A stretch of 62,039 nt of DNA from Cryobacterium breve (GTDB taxonomy: Bacteria; Actinomycetota; Actinomycetes; Actinomycetales; Microbacteriaceae). Every line of letters starts with the position of its first letter. The first letter of the stretch is position 1. Both the position numbers and the translations under genes were made by a program. Where the stretch lies: NCBI RefSeq assembly GCF_004402375.1, contig NZ_SOGJ01000006.1, forward strand, positions 1-62,039, in the 5' to 3' direction. The notes beneath the pieces are model-generated. The model had not been told where the DNA came from and made no database searches. It was given only the letters and a program-made list of their open reading frames with translations. Positions 8,809 through 17,121 of this stretch are shown here, piece by piece.

Positions 8809-9636
8809 TCAGAATGCCGCCGCGTTAGTGCGCTCTGACTCATTGGGCAGAACGATCTCGATGCCGTCAGCTTGGAGCCGCTCAGCAATACCGGCGGGCG
8901 GTTGACGATCCGTCACCACAGCGGACAGCCTGCCCCAGTCGCAGAGAAAGACCGGCCCGCGAGCCGAGAACTTGCCGTGGTCGATCAAGAGCACCACACG
9001 GTCGGCGATATCCATGAGTTCCAATTTGACGAGCCTTTCAACGTCTGCGGAGGCATACACGCCACGCTCGTCGACTGCTGCGGCAGCTAGGTAGAAAGTC
9101 CGGACACGGTAGCGGTGCGCCATTTCGACGGTTGACGAACCGACGAGGGCGCGGCTTGCGCGGTGCAAGTCACCACCCAGCGCGATCACGGTCACGGCGG
9201 GCTGTTCGAGGAGGCGGTTGATTACTGGGAGCGAGTGGCTGATGACCGTGCCATGGAAATCTGAGGAGAGAGCTCGCGCGAGTTCGATCGTCGTCGTGCC
9301 GGCATCAATGGCAATCACATCATCGGGTAGCACGCACGCAGCCGCGGATCGGCCAACCGTCCGTTTGGCTGCATTCCTGGCACTCTCTCGCCCGTTGTAT
9401 CCCGGAGCATTGGGATCGTCATCCGTTTCAGCAAGTCGGAGTCGAACGCCGCCATGCACTGCAACCGCTTCACCGTCCTCTTGGAGTCGCCGGACGTCAC
9501 GCCGCACGGTCATCTCCGAGACGCTGAGGCGTTGTGACAGAACTGAAATTGAGGCGAAACCAGTCGCGCGAAGGACTTCAACGATTGCCGCACGGCGCTC
9601 GGGTGCCCCCGTGTAGCGCATGGGTTGAGCACTCAT
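8809..9636 (-). CDS. DeoR-family transcriptional regulator of sulfoglycolysis
   Basis: This is a 275-residue DeoR-family repressor. The N-terminal winged helix-turn-helix (residues about 12-65) contains SVSEMTVRRDVRRLQEDG. The C-terminal DeoRC sugar-phosphate sensor contains DVIAIDAGTTTIELARAL, VTVIALGGDLHRAS and DRVVLLIDHGKFSARG. AGGAAG stands 8 bases before the ATG. E. coli controls its yih genes with the DeoR-family protein YihW (CsqR). By position this is the functional counterpart, probably responding to sulfoquinovose or a phosphorylated intermediate. It lies between the minus catabolic operon and the plus reductase/mutarotase genes. Confidence 0.88.
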   Translation of the reverse strand: MSAQPMRYTGAPERRAAIVEVLRATGFASISVLSQRLSVSEMTVRRDVRRLQEDGEAVAVHGGVRLRLAETDDDPNAPGYNGRESARNAAKRTVGRSAAACVLPDDVIAIDAGTTTIELARALSSDFHGTVISHSLPVINRLLEQPAVTVIALGGDLHRASRALVGSSTVEMAHRYRVRTFYLAAAAVDERGVYASADVERLVKLELMDIADRVVLLIDHGKFSARGPVFLCDWGRLSAVVTDRQPPAGIAERLQADGIEIVLPNESERTNAAAF

Positions 9637-9916
9637 CGCACAAACTTCCTTTCGATCGGACTAACAACTTTAAATCAAAACCGGAAGAATGTCACAATCT
9701 TCTCACAAACTAGAGCTCCAGCTGGCCCGCAGTGGCAAAGGGTCACCTGATATTTATATTGATTCCCATCGCACCCACCATGGATTATTTGGTAGATAAA
9801 CAACACAATGTTGTGCGTCATATCCCAACCAGGGGCTATAGTCGAACAGGCAGCGCACCTCGGTGCCGCATCTTGTGGCAGCCCAGTATTCGCGTTGCTT
9901 TTATGGAGGAGCAAGG
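9637..9916. promoter_or_regulatory. Divergent regulatory gap between DeoR gene and reductase
   Basis: 280 bases lie between divergent genes. The gap contains GAAGAATGTCACAATC (9684-9699), similar to 8649-8664, then TCACAA-type repeats, and an inverted repeat CACAA-TG-TTGTG at 9804-9815. A plausible -10 (TATAGT, 9837-9842) lies downstream, but I cannot pair it with a well-spaced -35. I infer that the regulator controls both directions from here. Confidence 0.5.
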
Positions 9917-9933
9917 ATGCCCAGTCAGATTCA
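9869..9933 (+). repeat. Reductase leader/start segment, copy B of the duplicated leader
   Basis: This is the plus-strand counterpart of 8391-8451. GGAGGAGCAAGGATGCCC is identical in both, the CTTTT before it is shared, and a GTGGC-GCCC-GT--TCGCG core lies further upstream. Identity continues through the first codons (MPSQIQ here, MPSLFQ in the kinase). This points to duplication of a leader with its start site rather than chance or a simple shared ribosome site. Confidence 0.8.
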
Positions 9934-10855
9934 ATTGCCCACTTCGATGAGCCCCATCGTTCCCAAGGACAGCATCGGGTTCGTGGGCCTGGGAGCCATG
10001 GGTGGAGCAATCGCCCGGAACCTCGCCACGGCTGGATGGGCCATGCGCGTGTTCGACCTGTCCGGCCCAGCGATTGACCGTGCCTGCGCGGCCGGTGCCG
10101 TCGCGGCGCTCTCCGCCACGGATGCTGTCACCGGGTCCGCTGTGGTGTTTACATCGCTACCAACGCCCGAACTGGTGGAGAAGTTCTGGGTTGAGCAGGC
10201 CCCGAATCTCACCGCCGGTTCCATTGCGGTCGATCTTTCAACGATCGACCCCACGACTTCTCGTCGGATCAGCGACATGATCGCATCCACCACGTCCGCG
10301 TCGTTCGTTGCCTGCACGGTGGGCAAGACGCCGGCCCATGCCGAGAAGGGCGAGATTCCCGCCTTCGTTGGCGGTGCTCCCGAGGACATCGAGCGCCTTT
10401 CTCCGCTGCTGAAGGTGCTATCGAACAATGTCTACGACATGGGGTCCGTCGAAGGAGCCACGATCTTCAAGCTCGTTTCCAACCTTGTCGGGATGAGCAA
10501 CCTCGCGGTCCTCGCCGAAGGGTATGTCCTCGCCCGACGTGCAGGGATCCCCGCTGACATGTTCACGGAAGCACTTCGCACGACCGGGGGCTGGTCTGTT
10601 CAGGCAGACCTGCGCCTTGATTGGATGGTCGAGGACGACCTCGCCCCAAGGTTCGCAGTCGACATGGCTGCCAAGGACTTGCGACTCTCGGTGAACGCCG
10701 CCGCCGAGTGGCACGTCCCAACCCCCATGGCCGCGGCCTCCCTGACCGCATTCACATCTGCAAGTGCCTCCGGCCACGGTTCACTGGATGCCGCCGCAAT
10801 CATTGAGCCACTCGACCCACAGCGGGTGGCCCGCGGAAACCGCGCCGCGAGCTAG
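9917..10855 (+). CDS. yihU: 3-sulfolactaldehyde reductase (YihU-like, beta-HAD family)
   Basis: This is a 312-residue dehydrogenase of the 3-hydroxyisobutyrate dehydrogenase family. The NAD(P) Rossmann motif GFVGLGAMGG occupies 21-30. The substrate loop CTVGKTPAHAEKG (about 133-145) aligns with the VGRTSANA loop of YihU that grips the sulfonate, with Lys replacing Arg. The likely catalytic lysine is Lys185 in GATIFKLVSNL, and the C-terminal helical domain ends near DPQRVARG. It would reduce sulfolactaldehyde to 2,3-dihydroxypropane-1-sulfonate, regenerating NAD+. The ATG at 9917 is set by GGAGGAG. It is transcribed divergently from the regulator and followed by the mutarotase. Confidence 0.87.
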   Translation: MPSQIQLPTSMSPIVPKDSIGFVGLGAMGGAIARNLATAGWAMRVFDLSGPAIDRACAAGAVAALSATDAVTGSAVVFTSLPTPELVEKFWVEQAPNLTAGSIAVDLSTIDPTTSRRISDMIASTTSASFVACTVGKTPAHAEKGEIPAFVGGAPEDIERLSPLLKVLSNNVYDMGSVEGATIFKLVSNLVGMSNLAVLAEGYVLARRAGIPADMFTEALRTTGGWSVQADLRLDWMVEDDLAPRFAVDMAAKDLRLSVNAAAEWHVPTPMAAASLTAFTSASASGHGSLDAAAIIEPLDPQRVARGNRAAS

Positions 10856-10905
10856 GTGTACTGAGTCATGACGTTGGTGACACTCGGCTGATGGGGGTTG
10901 CTCCG

Positions 10906-11847
10906 ATGCCAAACTCCATGTCGCTCAGGCCGCTATCAGGGACCCAATTCGTTCTCGAGGCTCACGGCTACACCGCCTCGATCGCGAGCATCGGCGCGAG
11001 CCTTCGATCGCTTAAATATCACGGACGAAACCTCATCGTGCCGTTCGATGCCGACGAGGTGCGACCTTTCTTTCGTGGCGCTATCCTGGCACCGTGGCCG
11101 AACCGAATCGTGGATGGAAAGTACACATTCGGTGGCGTCGAGCAACAGCTCAGCATCACCGAGCCGCTGAGGGGACATGCGATCCATGGGCTCGTGGCCT
11201 GGCTGAACTTCGATGTGGTCAGGCAGACGTCCGATCGGCTCGTCCTGGAGTCAACCGTCGAGGCGCAACTTGGGTACCCCCACCAGGTGACGATGGAGGT
11301 GGAGTTTGCGCTTGACACCGCCGGCCTTCAAACGACAGTGACGGTAGTGAATACCGGCCCGAATGCCGCTCCTTTTGGAGTTGCCGCGCACCCCTACCTA
11401 GTCGCAGGCGAGGGCCGCGTCAACGACTGGACGCTCGAACTCCCAGCCCGGCAAATACTGACAGTGACTCCAGACCGGCTCATTCCACTGCGCCTCCGCG
11501 ACGTCGATGCCGTCGATCTTGCAGCCTTTGACTTCCGAACGCCACGGGCTATCGATGCCACATTCTTAGACCACGCCTTCACAGGCCTCCACCAGGACGA
11601 GGAGGACACAGCGACAGTACGAGTGACGACGAACGCGGGCAGTGGAGTGGCACTGAGCTGGGGCAGTGAATGCCCCTGGGTGCAGGTTCATACGGCCGAC
11701 AAACCCATACCCTCAATTGACAGGATTGGACTAGCCGTCGAACCAATGACCTGCCCCCCGGATGCCTTCAACTCCGGAGTGAACCTGAATGTCCTTAAGC
11801 CGGCAGAATCCACACGCGCATCCTGGACAATTCGAGCAATCGACTAG
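10906..11847 (+). CDS. yihR: Aldose 1-epimerase / sulfoquinovose mutarotase (YihR-like)
   Basis: About 313 residues form a galactose-mutarotase-type beta-sandwich. Landmarks are PWPNRIVDGKYTFGG, the histidine in GHAIHGLVAWLNF, the second histidine in FGVAAHPYLVAGEG, and the catalytic glutamate in VEPMTCPPDAFNSG near the C-terminus. These are the classic aldose 1-epimerase catalytic elements. In sulfoglycolysis clusters the YihR-type enzyme speeds anomer exchange of the sulfoquinovose released by the glycosidase. I prefer the ATG at 10906, which has GGGGG 8 bases upstream. ATGs at 10891 and 10918 are possible. It closes the plus-strand arm of the cluster. Confidence 0.85.
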   Translation: MPNSMSLRPLSGTQFVLEAHGYTASIASIGASLRSLKYHGRNLIVPFDADEVRPFFRGAILAPWPNRIVDGKYTFGGVEQQLSITEPLRGHAIHGLVAWLNFDVVRQTSDRLVLESTVEAQLGYPHQVTMEVEFALDTAGLQTTVTVVNTGPNAAPFGVAAHPYLVAGEGRVNDWTLELPARQILTVTPDRLIPLRLRDVDAVDLAAFDFRTPRAIDATFLDHAFTGLHQDEEDTATVRVTTNAGSGVALSWGSECPWVQVHTADKPIPSIDRIGLAVEPMTCPPDAFNSGVNLNVLKPAESTRASWTIRAID

Positions 11848-11884
11848 CTAGGCGAGGCCACTCATAGGGGTGGTCCTGCTCGTT

Positions 11885-12030
11885 CTAGTTCATCGCGGTG
11901 ACGCCCTTCCCGGCGAGGGCCTGGGTGAGGCGCATCGAGTGGCCGAGGTCTGGCCAACGTTGGCGCGGTGGAGTAGCCGGTCGACTGTCGCGCCGACATC
12001 CAGGGCCTCGGCGGCCGCGCCCTGCACTTG
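11885..12030 (-). pseudogene. IstB-like helper ATPase, C-terminal remnant
   Basis: Read on the minus strand, the frame contains VDRLLHRANV and, after a frameshift, SMRLTQALAGKGVTAMN followed by a stop at 11885. This resembles the C-terminal end of IS21-family IstB helpers. Only some 45 codons remain. It directly follows the mutarotase gene and marks the inner edge of the sulfoglycolysis cluster, a common sign of past transposition. Recognition is by short motif only. Confidence 0.35.
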
Positions 12031-12085
12031 GCCCAGGGCGCTTGCCTTGGGTACTCGCGGCTCCCAGAACGCTAGAGTCGGGAAC

Positions 12086-12799
12086 GTGGGCAAGCCTTTG
12101 GACCTAGACGTCACCTTCGACATGCGATCGGATACTCCCAAAGGGAAGGACCCGGACAGTCACAGCCCTACCCTTCGGGAGTATCACCGGCTGCTATGGA
12201 GCAAGGTTCTGCCGAACGGGGCTCGATTCGATCTCAGCGCCAACAGGCCGGGCGCCTATCTTTATCACAGCTCAGATCTCGGGATTTTCTTCCTTACCAG
12301 CGACGCCGCCATCCGGACCTTTCGGAGCGTGCGCCGGGCTGCATCGGTGATTGAGCAGATTCCCGAGGGCGAACGAGAAGCCTTCAGCCGCCAGGGTTAC
12401 ACGATTGGGGGGATGATGCTGTTTCCGGGCAACCGGATCGAGGGTATGCAGACGATCAATCAGCGTCGAGGGACTCACCCGAAGATCTCAGACCGCCTTG
12501 ATCTAACCCTCGAGTGCATACGTCGGCACTATCTCGGCGAGCACAGCCCGCTCGGTGAAACGCTCTCCCGCTACGGCGACTTCTTTGCGCTGTTCGGGGA
12601 CTTCGCGGGTTATGTGGATTATTTCCTACTTCACGACCTCGTCACGGACGACTTTCAGAACGTTCGATTCCTCACCGCCTTCGCCGACTTCACCACACCG
12701 GCGATACCCCAGACGCTCGAAGAATATCGGTCACATCGGCGGCTAAGCCTTGAATTTGTCGCGGCACGCAATGGCCGGATTGCCGCCCAGACCCATTGA
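12086..12799 (+). CDS. Hypothetical protein (DUF6994-like)
   Basis: A 237-residue soluble protein begins at a GTG at 12086. The longer upstream frame runs through the IS remnant and is not protein-like. Conserved-looking blocks are FDMRSDTPKGKDPDSHSP, LREYHRLLWSKVLPNGARF and GAYLYHSSDLGIFFLTSD. I recall a family of uncharacterised actinobacterial proteins (DUF6994) with such a start. It has no membrane segment and no catalytic motif that I can name. It converges on the toxin-like gene. Whether it is linked to that toxin (for example as immunity) is untested. Confidence 0.6.
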   Translation: MGKPLDLDVTFDMRSDTPKGKDPDSHSPTLREYHRLLWSKVLPNGARFDLSANRPGAYLYHSSDLGIFFLTSDAAIRTFRSVRRAASVIEQIPEGEREAFSRQGYTIGGMMLFPGNRIEGMQTINQRRGTHPKISDRLDLTLECIRRHYLGEHSPLGETLSRYGDFFALFGDFAGYVDYFLLHDLVTDDFQNVRFLTAFADFTTPAIPQTLEEYRSHRRLSLEFVAARNGRIAAQTH

Positions 12800-13021
12800 G
12801 CAATTCCTTCGTCCTAGCTTCAGCGCGCTTAGGTCTGAACCAGGCAGCGTACGATCGGGCCACCGGATCGAGCGAGCTAGGTGAGAACGTCGGTTCGCCG
12901 TCGTTGGTCGACCAAACTGGTCGAGCGACCATGGCCGGTCGTCGGGAAACCTTGGCAAGGTACTCGGCCGTGCGGCCCGGGTCATCGTAACGAGGTCGGT
13001 GAGGCACGCATCGCGCGCCTC

Positions 13022-14575
13022 CTATGCGGGGACATGGATCGTGTACGGGATACCCATCTCGTCAAGGAGATCGAGCACCGGCGCGCTCGGTCCCATCGTG
13101 TTCGAGACGGAACTGGCGAAGAAGTCCCAGTGAGCACCTTTGATATCGCCCTTCTGCACCAGGTAAGCATCCGACCTGATCTGGCGCTCGATCGACGGGC
13201 TCAGATTGACACGACCCAATTTTGACTCGTGAGCAACGTCGTCAACCACGACATCGAACCGCCGAACAACGGCATTGCAGACCTCAATGCAGTCTTTCGT
13301 GGAACGTCCGACCTGCGTGTACTCACCGCGATCCTTTACTCCATGCGTCCTGGCCAGGTATGCTTCTGCCTTCTTAGGCGTGGCGAAGAACCGAGCGCCG
13401 CCACCGGCTTTGACGTGACCGGGCCGCTTCATGGCCTCCGCGAGACTATCGAGGCCGACCCTCCCTTTCTGAAGTCGCAGAAGCGACTTCTCGCTGAAGC
13501 CGGAGGCCTGGAGGCCCGGCCAGCTCTTCGTGGTCTGCGTGAGGGTCGCCACCTTGATATCGTCCGGAACCCACTTGAGCGCCACGATGGCAGCACCGAC
13601 AGCGGGGGCAAGCTCGGGGTGACGGAGGACGAACTTCGAGGCCTTGGCGGGGATAGCGACCGCGTCGCCAGCGACCGGTACTAAGCCGACGACGCTGAAA
13701 CCCGCGCCGACCCAGTCGGCGTGGATGCTCGACCCGACGGCATCGCGTAGGTCGGCAACCCCGCCGACCACCGTGCCGACTCCGGGAATGACGCTGGAGC
13801 TTCCGGAGGCAAGATTGCCGGCAAACCAGGCGAGAGAATCACCCGGCCTGATCTCGCCGAACACCGCCCCTTGCGCGAAGTCCCGCGCATAGGTCGATGG
13901 CTCGACCTTCACATCGGCCCATAATGGGTCGAGTCCCTGGCTCTCCTGATTCTCGACCTCGTACCCGTCGTCGAAGCCGTCGCCGTCGGTGTCCGCGACA
14001 TCCGGAGCGGTGCCGAAATGCTCGACCTCGCGGCCGTCCTCGATCTCATCGCCGTCGCTGTCGCGATCGAACGCGTCGAGGGAGAGATCGGCTTCAGCGG
14101 CGTCGGACATGCCGTCCCCGTCAGTATCGGGCATCAGCGGGCTCGAGAAGGCTGTGAACTCGATGCCCGTGTCGCGGTCAGAGACCGCCGGGCCCGCTTC
14201 GTCCCCGTCGGTGAGTCCGTCGTCGTCAGTGTCGGGATCCATCGGATCGGTTCGGTAGACCGCGCCCCTCGTGCTCAGCCAGCCGCTCGTCTCGTGCTTG
14301 TCGTCGAGATCGTCGTCGTCGGAGTCGACCTTGGTGGGGTTTGAAATTCCCGCATAGAGCGTGCTCTCGTCGGGGTCTGAGACCACCTGACCGGCCTCGT
14401 CTCCGTCAGTGAGTCCGTCGCCGTCCGTATCGGCCGCATTAGGATCCGTGGTGAACGTGCTGCCGCCGAGCGTGCCCCAGCCGAATACCTCGACCCGATT
14501 CGACAACCCGTCGTCGTCGGAGTCCGCCTGGCCGGCGACGTAGCCAACGCCAGTGACAATGAGGACTACCACCAA
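13022..14575 (-). CDS. Membrane-anchored Ca-repeat protein with restriction-fold toxin C-terminus
   Basis: A 517-residue modular protein begins at a TTG. A signal-anchor helix occupies 1-16 and extends upstream in frame. Thrombospondin-3-like acidic calcium repeats fill about 17-215 (ADTDGDGLTDGDEAG, MPDTDGDGMSDAAEADL). A hydrophobic pre-toxin segment with two possible membrane hairpins lies at about 245-315, and the C-terminal domain at about 360-517. In the last, FDVVVDDVAHESKLGRVNL has the Asp and the E-x-K (Glu450, Lys452) of PD-(D/E)xK nucleases, and AHWDFFASSVSNTMGPSAP follows. This is the layout of polymorphic/contact-dependent toxins. No ATG or GTG exists before the TTG in this frame, so the 5' end may be lost. 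I see no immunity gene downstream. Confidence 0.7.
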   Translation of the reverse strand: MVVVLIVTGVGYVAGQADSDDDGLSNRVEVFGWGTLGGSTFTTDPNAADTDGDGLTDGDEAGQVVSDPDESTLYAGISNPTKVDSDDDDLDDKHETSGWLSTRGAVYRTDPMDPDTDDDGLTDGDEAGPAVSDRDTGIEFTAFSSPLMPDTDGDGMSDAAEADLSLDAFDRDSDGDEIEDGREVEHFGTAPDVADTDGDGFDDGYEVENQESQGLDPLWADVKVEPSTYARDFAQGAVFGEIRPGDSLAWFAGNLASGSSSVIPGVGTVVGGVADLRDAVGSSIHADWVGAGFSVVGLVPVAGDAVAIPAKASKFVLRHPELAPAVGAAIVALKWVPDDIKVATLTQTTKSWPGLQASGFSEKSLLRLQKGRVGLDSLAEAMKRPGHVKAGGGARFFATPKKAEAYLARTHGVKDRGEYTQVGRSTKDCIEVCNAVVRRFDVVVDDVAHESKLGRVNLSPSIERQIRSDAYLVQKGDIKGAHWDFFASSVSNTMGPSAPVLDLLDEMGIPYTIHVPA

Positions 14576-14798
14576 TGCGCCAGCGAGTGCCCCCCGGGAC
14601 CAGCGGCGGCTCCTCGCAGCTTTGGTGACGGGCTCCCGCGATGCGACCTCCCCTGGGCCGGCACGTCGGGTGGACTCACGCTTGGATTCCGGTCTGCGTG
14701 TGACCGTCGACCGAACCAGTCTCGGCTAGCTCGCCGAAGGAGTGCGCGCGGCCAGATCGGTCGCGATCAGCTCGTCGATCGCTTTCAGGCGCCGTGGA

Positions 14799-14864
14799 GA
14801 AGTCCTTCCATTGGTCACCGAGCACACCACCGATGGCGTCAGAAGCCGCTCTCATCAGTCCCAT
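14799..14864 (-). pseudogene. SPFH/Band-7-type protein, N-terminal remnant
   Basis: An ATG at 14864 on the minus strand opens MGLMRAASDAIGGVLGDQWK, which looks like the first residues of actinobacterial SPFH (virion-core-like) proteins. The similarity stops after about 22 codons and the frame continues into unrelated sequence to 14676. The fragment lies just upstream of the toxin-like gene and may mark a recombination joint that brought that gene in. Confidence 0.4.
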
Positions 14865-15185
14865 CAGAACAGCCCCCCGGTCTGTATAGCCAGCAGCCAG
14901 CAGCGTGCCGCTGTCATTCAGGGTAGTGGCCCGAGGAGAGAAAACCGCGCAGGGGTCGCTGCTGCCGCCAAGCGGCGCAGCCCAGCCCAGCCCCGGCGAT
15001 CCTCCCGATCTAGGCCTTGCGCACGGGACGTCCCGGCGGGCGCTTGTACGCCCAGATCGCGGTATCGAGCACTCCCCTGTCTCTTGGGGAGGAGATTTCA
15101 GGGCCGCAAGGAGTTCCGAGTGGACTCGATATCCTTAACCAGAAGCCCTGGGTATTCAGTCTGAATTCCCCAGAGGCGGCGCGAA
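14865..15185. other. Gap of about 320 bases without a recognised gene
   Basis: This divergent gap lies between the SPFH remnant and the hydrolase gene. It contains GC-rich, fragment-like sequence and no open frame with a ribosome site or recognisable product. No strong hairpin followed by a T-run is visible. Confidence 0.4.
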
Positions 15186-17024
15186 ATGGGGGCTCCTTTG
15201 TCGAACGAACCGATCTTGCTTTTCCTGCATGGAGTCGGGGACGGCGACAAGGACGACAACTGGAAGATCCGTTTCACCGAGGCCCTGACCCGCCTGGGGT
15301 ACCCCGATCTGGACACAGTACGAGTGATCGCCCCCAAGTACGCGCACGCATTGAAGGACTGGGACGACAAAATCCCGCTACCGGGTGAGACGATCAAGCC
15401 GCCTCCCCGCGATGCGGTCAAGAAGAACCGCCGGGACTTCGAACGCCGTATGGGCGCCGTGGAGTTCCGACTCGGACGTCACGATGGCGGCAACGGTTAC
15501 GTAGGTGGAGATGCTTATATTGGCGTGGGCGTGGGGCTGGGCCGCGCTGGCTTGCCGTTATTGAAGCAAGCGCACAACTACCTCAAGAATCCTGAGATTC
15601 GCGCGCAAGTCCTGCACCGTATCCTCACGAAACTGCCCGAGTCGGGGAGGCTTGTGATCGTAGGCCATAGCCTCGGCTCCGTGATCGCCGCCGACCTCGT
15701 GCGGCGCTTGCCGGTTGGGCTCGAGCTTGCCGGCATGGTGACCATTGGGAGCCCGTTGGCGAACGGAAGTTTCGATGTGGACAAGTTGCGGGAGACGCTC
15801 AAAGAACCGCCGACGAACCTGGCCTGGTGGGTGAACTTCTGGAATGCGCCTGATCTCGTGGCCGCCCACCGTGGTGTGTCCTCCGTTTTCCCGTGGATGG
15901 TCGATTTTCGGATTAACACGAAGAAGGTGGGTATTCAGGCCCACGCCGCGGCGGAATACCTCTCCAATGAGGCAGTGGCGACGGCCATTGGCTTCGCGCT
16001 GTTTGGGTCCAGGTCGAAGGAGCTCGCGTGCATCGACAAGGGTCTCGACATCCCCGTGGACGCCATAGAACGTATGGCTCTTGTCGCACTGCGGTACGCC
16101 CACCTCCTCAAGACGAGATTGGAAGGCGACCAACAGGATCGTTTCGCCGGCGCCCTTCGACACGTGCAAGCAGCCGTCGTCGACGACATCAGACGACGAA
16201 ACGACGGCGCGGACAGAGATCACAGAGGGATGCCATCGGCGGTTGCACGCCTCGCCTTCGACCTGTCCGATCCGCACGCGACTGTGCCCTTCCCGCTCCC
16301 GTGCAGCCATCTCCCAAAGGACGAGGCCGTCGTCCTATTGACGATCCTCGCAGCAGAGAACGTCATCCGGCCCTTCGATATTTCGATCTCGAAAGACAAG
16401 TGGCAGGATGCCATGAAGGATCTCACCGCCGAGATGGGACTGGGAAGCCAGTACGGCGCCGATGTCTTCGCCGCCGCCAAACGTGCGCAAGAGGCACTGA
16501 GCGGCGGCGGCGTGAACTGGATGAAGTGGGGTGCACTGGGTGCCAGCGCGGCGCTGATCGTCCTGGCGACCGGCGGCCTGGCGCTCGCGGCTGGCGCCGG
16601 TCTCGCCGGAGCCGCAGCGATCACCAGCGCGCTGGCGGCCTTCGGGCCGGGCGGGATGATGGGGGGCCTCCTGACTGCTGGCACCCTCCTCACTGCGGGT
16701 GGCAGCGGCCTCGCATTCGGTCTGGCGAGCGCCGGAACCACCGCGGCAACCCTCGAAGCGGTTGTCGAACGCCAGCTGGCGGCGGCAATTCTGCGTCAAC
16801 GTCATGACCTCGAGCAGGATCCGGCTGCCTGGAGAGTCCTTGCCGAAACCGAGATTGAGGTCAGGCGTGAATATGAGCGGCTCGATGAGTTCTCGGACGA
16901 ATCGTCACTGGTACTCAAAGAACTGAAGCGGAAGATCCAGACCATCGAGCGCGCGCTGAAGTATCTGAGGGACAACGGTCTCGAGCCGGGCATCACCCCC
17001 GGGGCTCTCGACCAGACGGATTAG
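15186..17024 (+). CDS. Alpha/beta hydrolase with glycine/alanine-rich membrane domain
   Basis: A 612-residue protein. The N-terminal half (about 8-260) is an alpha/beta hydrolase. LFLHGVGDGDK carries the oxyanion strand and VIVGHSLGSVIAADLV the nucleophilic Ser162. A linker follows. Residues about 437-530 are rich in Gly/Ala with two or three possible membrane helices (GALGASAALIVLATGGLALA). A charged helical tail (RHDLEQDP...ERALKYLRDNG) ends the protein. Lipase-like hydrolases with membrane segments occur as effectors in anti-phage islands, so a membrane-damaging role is an inference from neighbours. The next gene, 97 bp downstream on the same strand, is a small zinc-ribbon protein. Confidence 0.7.
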   Translation: MGAPLSNEPILLFLHGVGDGDKDDNWKIRFTEALTRLGYPDLDTVRVIAPKYAHALKDWDDKIPLPGETIKPPPRDAVKKNRRDFERRMGAVEFRLGRHDGGNGYVGGDAYIGVGVGLGRAGLPLLKQAHNYLKNPEIRAQVLHRILTKLPESGRLVIVGHSLGSVIAADLVRRLPVGLELAGMVTIGSPLANGSFDVDKLRETLKEPPTNLAWWVNFWNAPDLVAAHRGVSSVFPWMVDFRINTKKVGIQAHAAAEYLSNEAVATAIGFALFGSRSKELACIDKGLDIPVDAIERMALVALRYAHLLKTRLEGDQQDRFAGALRHVQAAVVDDIRRRNDGADRDHRGMPSAVARLAFDLSDPHATVPFPLPCSHLPKDEAVVLLTILAAENVIRPFDISISKDKWQDAMKDLTAEMGLGSQYGADVFAAAKRAQEALSGGGVNWMKWGALGASAALIVLATGGLALAAGAGLAGAAAITSALAAFGPGGMMGGLLTAGTLLTAGGSGLAFGLASAGTTAATLEAVVERQLAAAILRQRHDLEQDPAAWRVLAETEIEVRREYERLDEFSDESSLVLKELKRKIQTIERALKYLRDNGLEPGITPGALDQTD

Positions 17025-17121
17025 ACCGATCGCGACCATCGCACCGATCGTTTCGATTGCGCAGAACGCCTCGAAACCCCGGCCTCGCCCCCTCCCCCTA
17101 CAGCGAAAGAGCAACGACATA

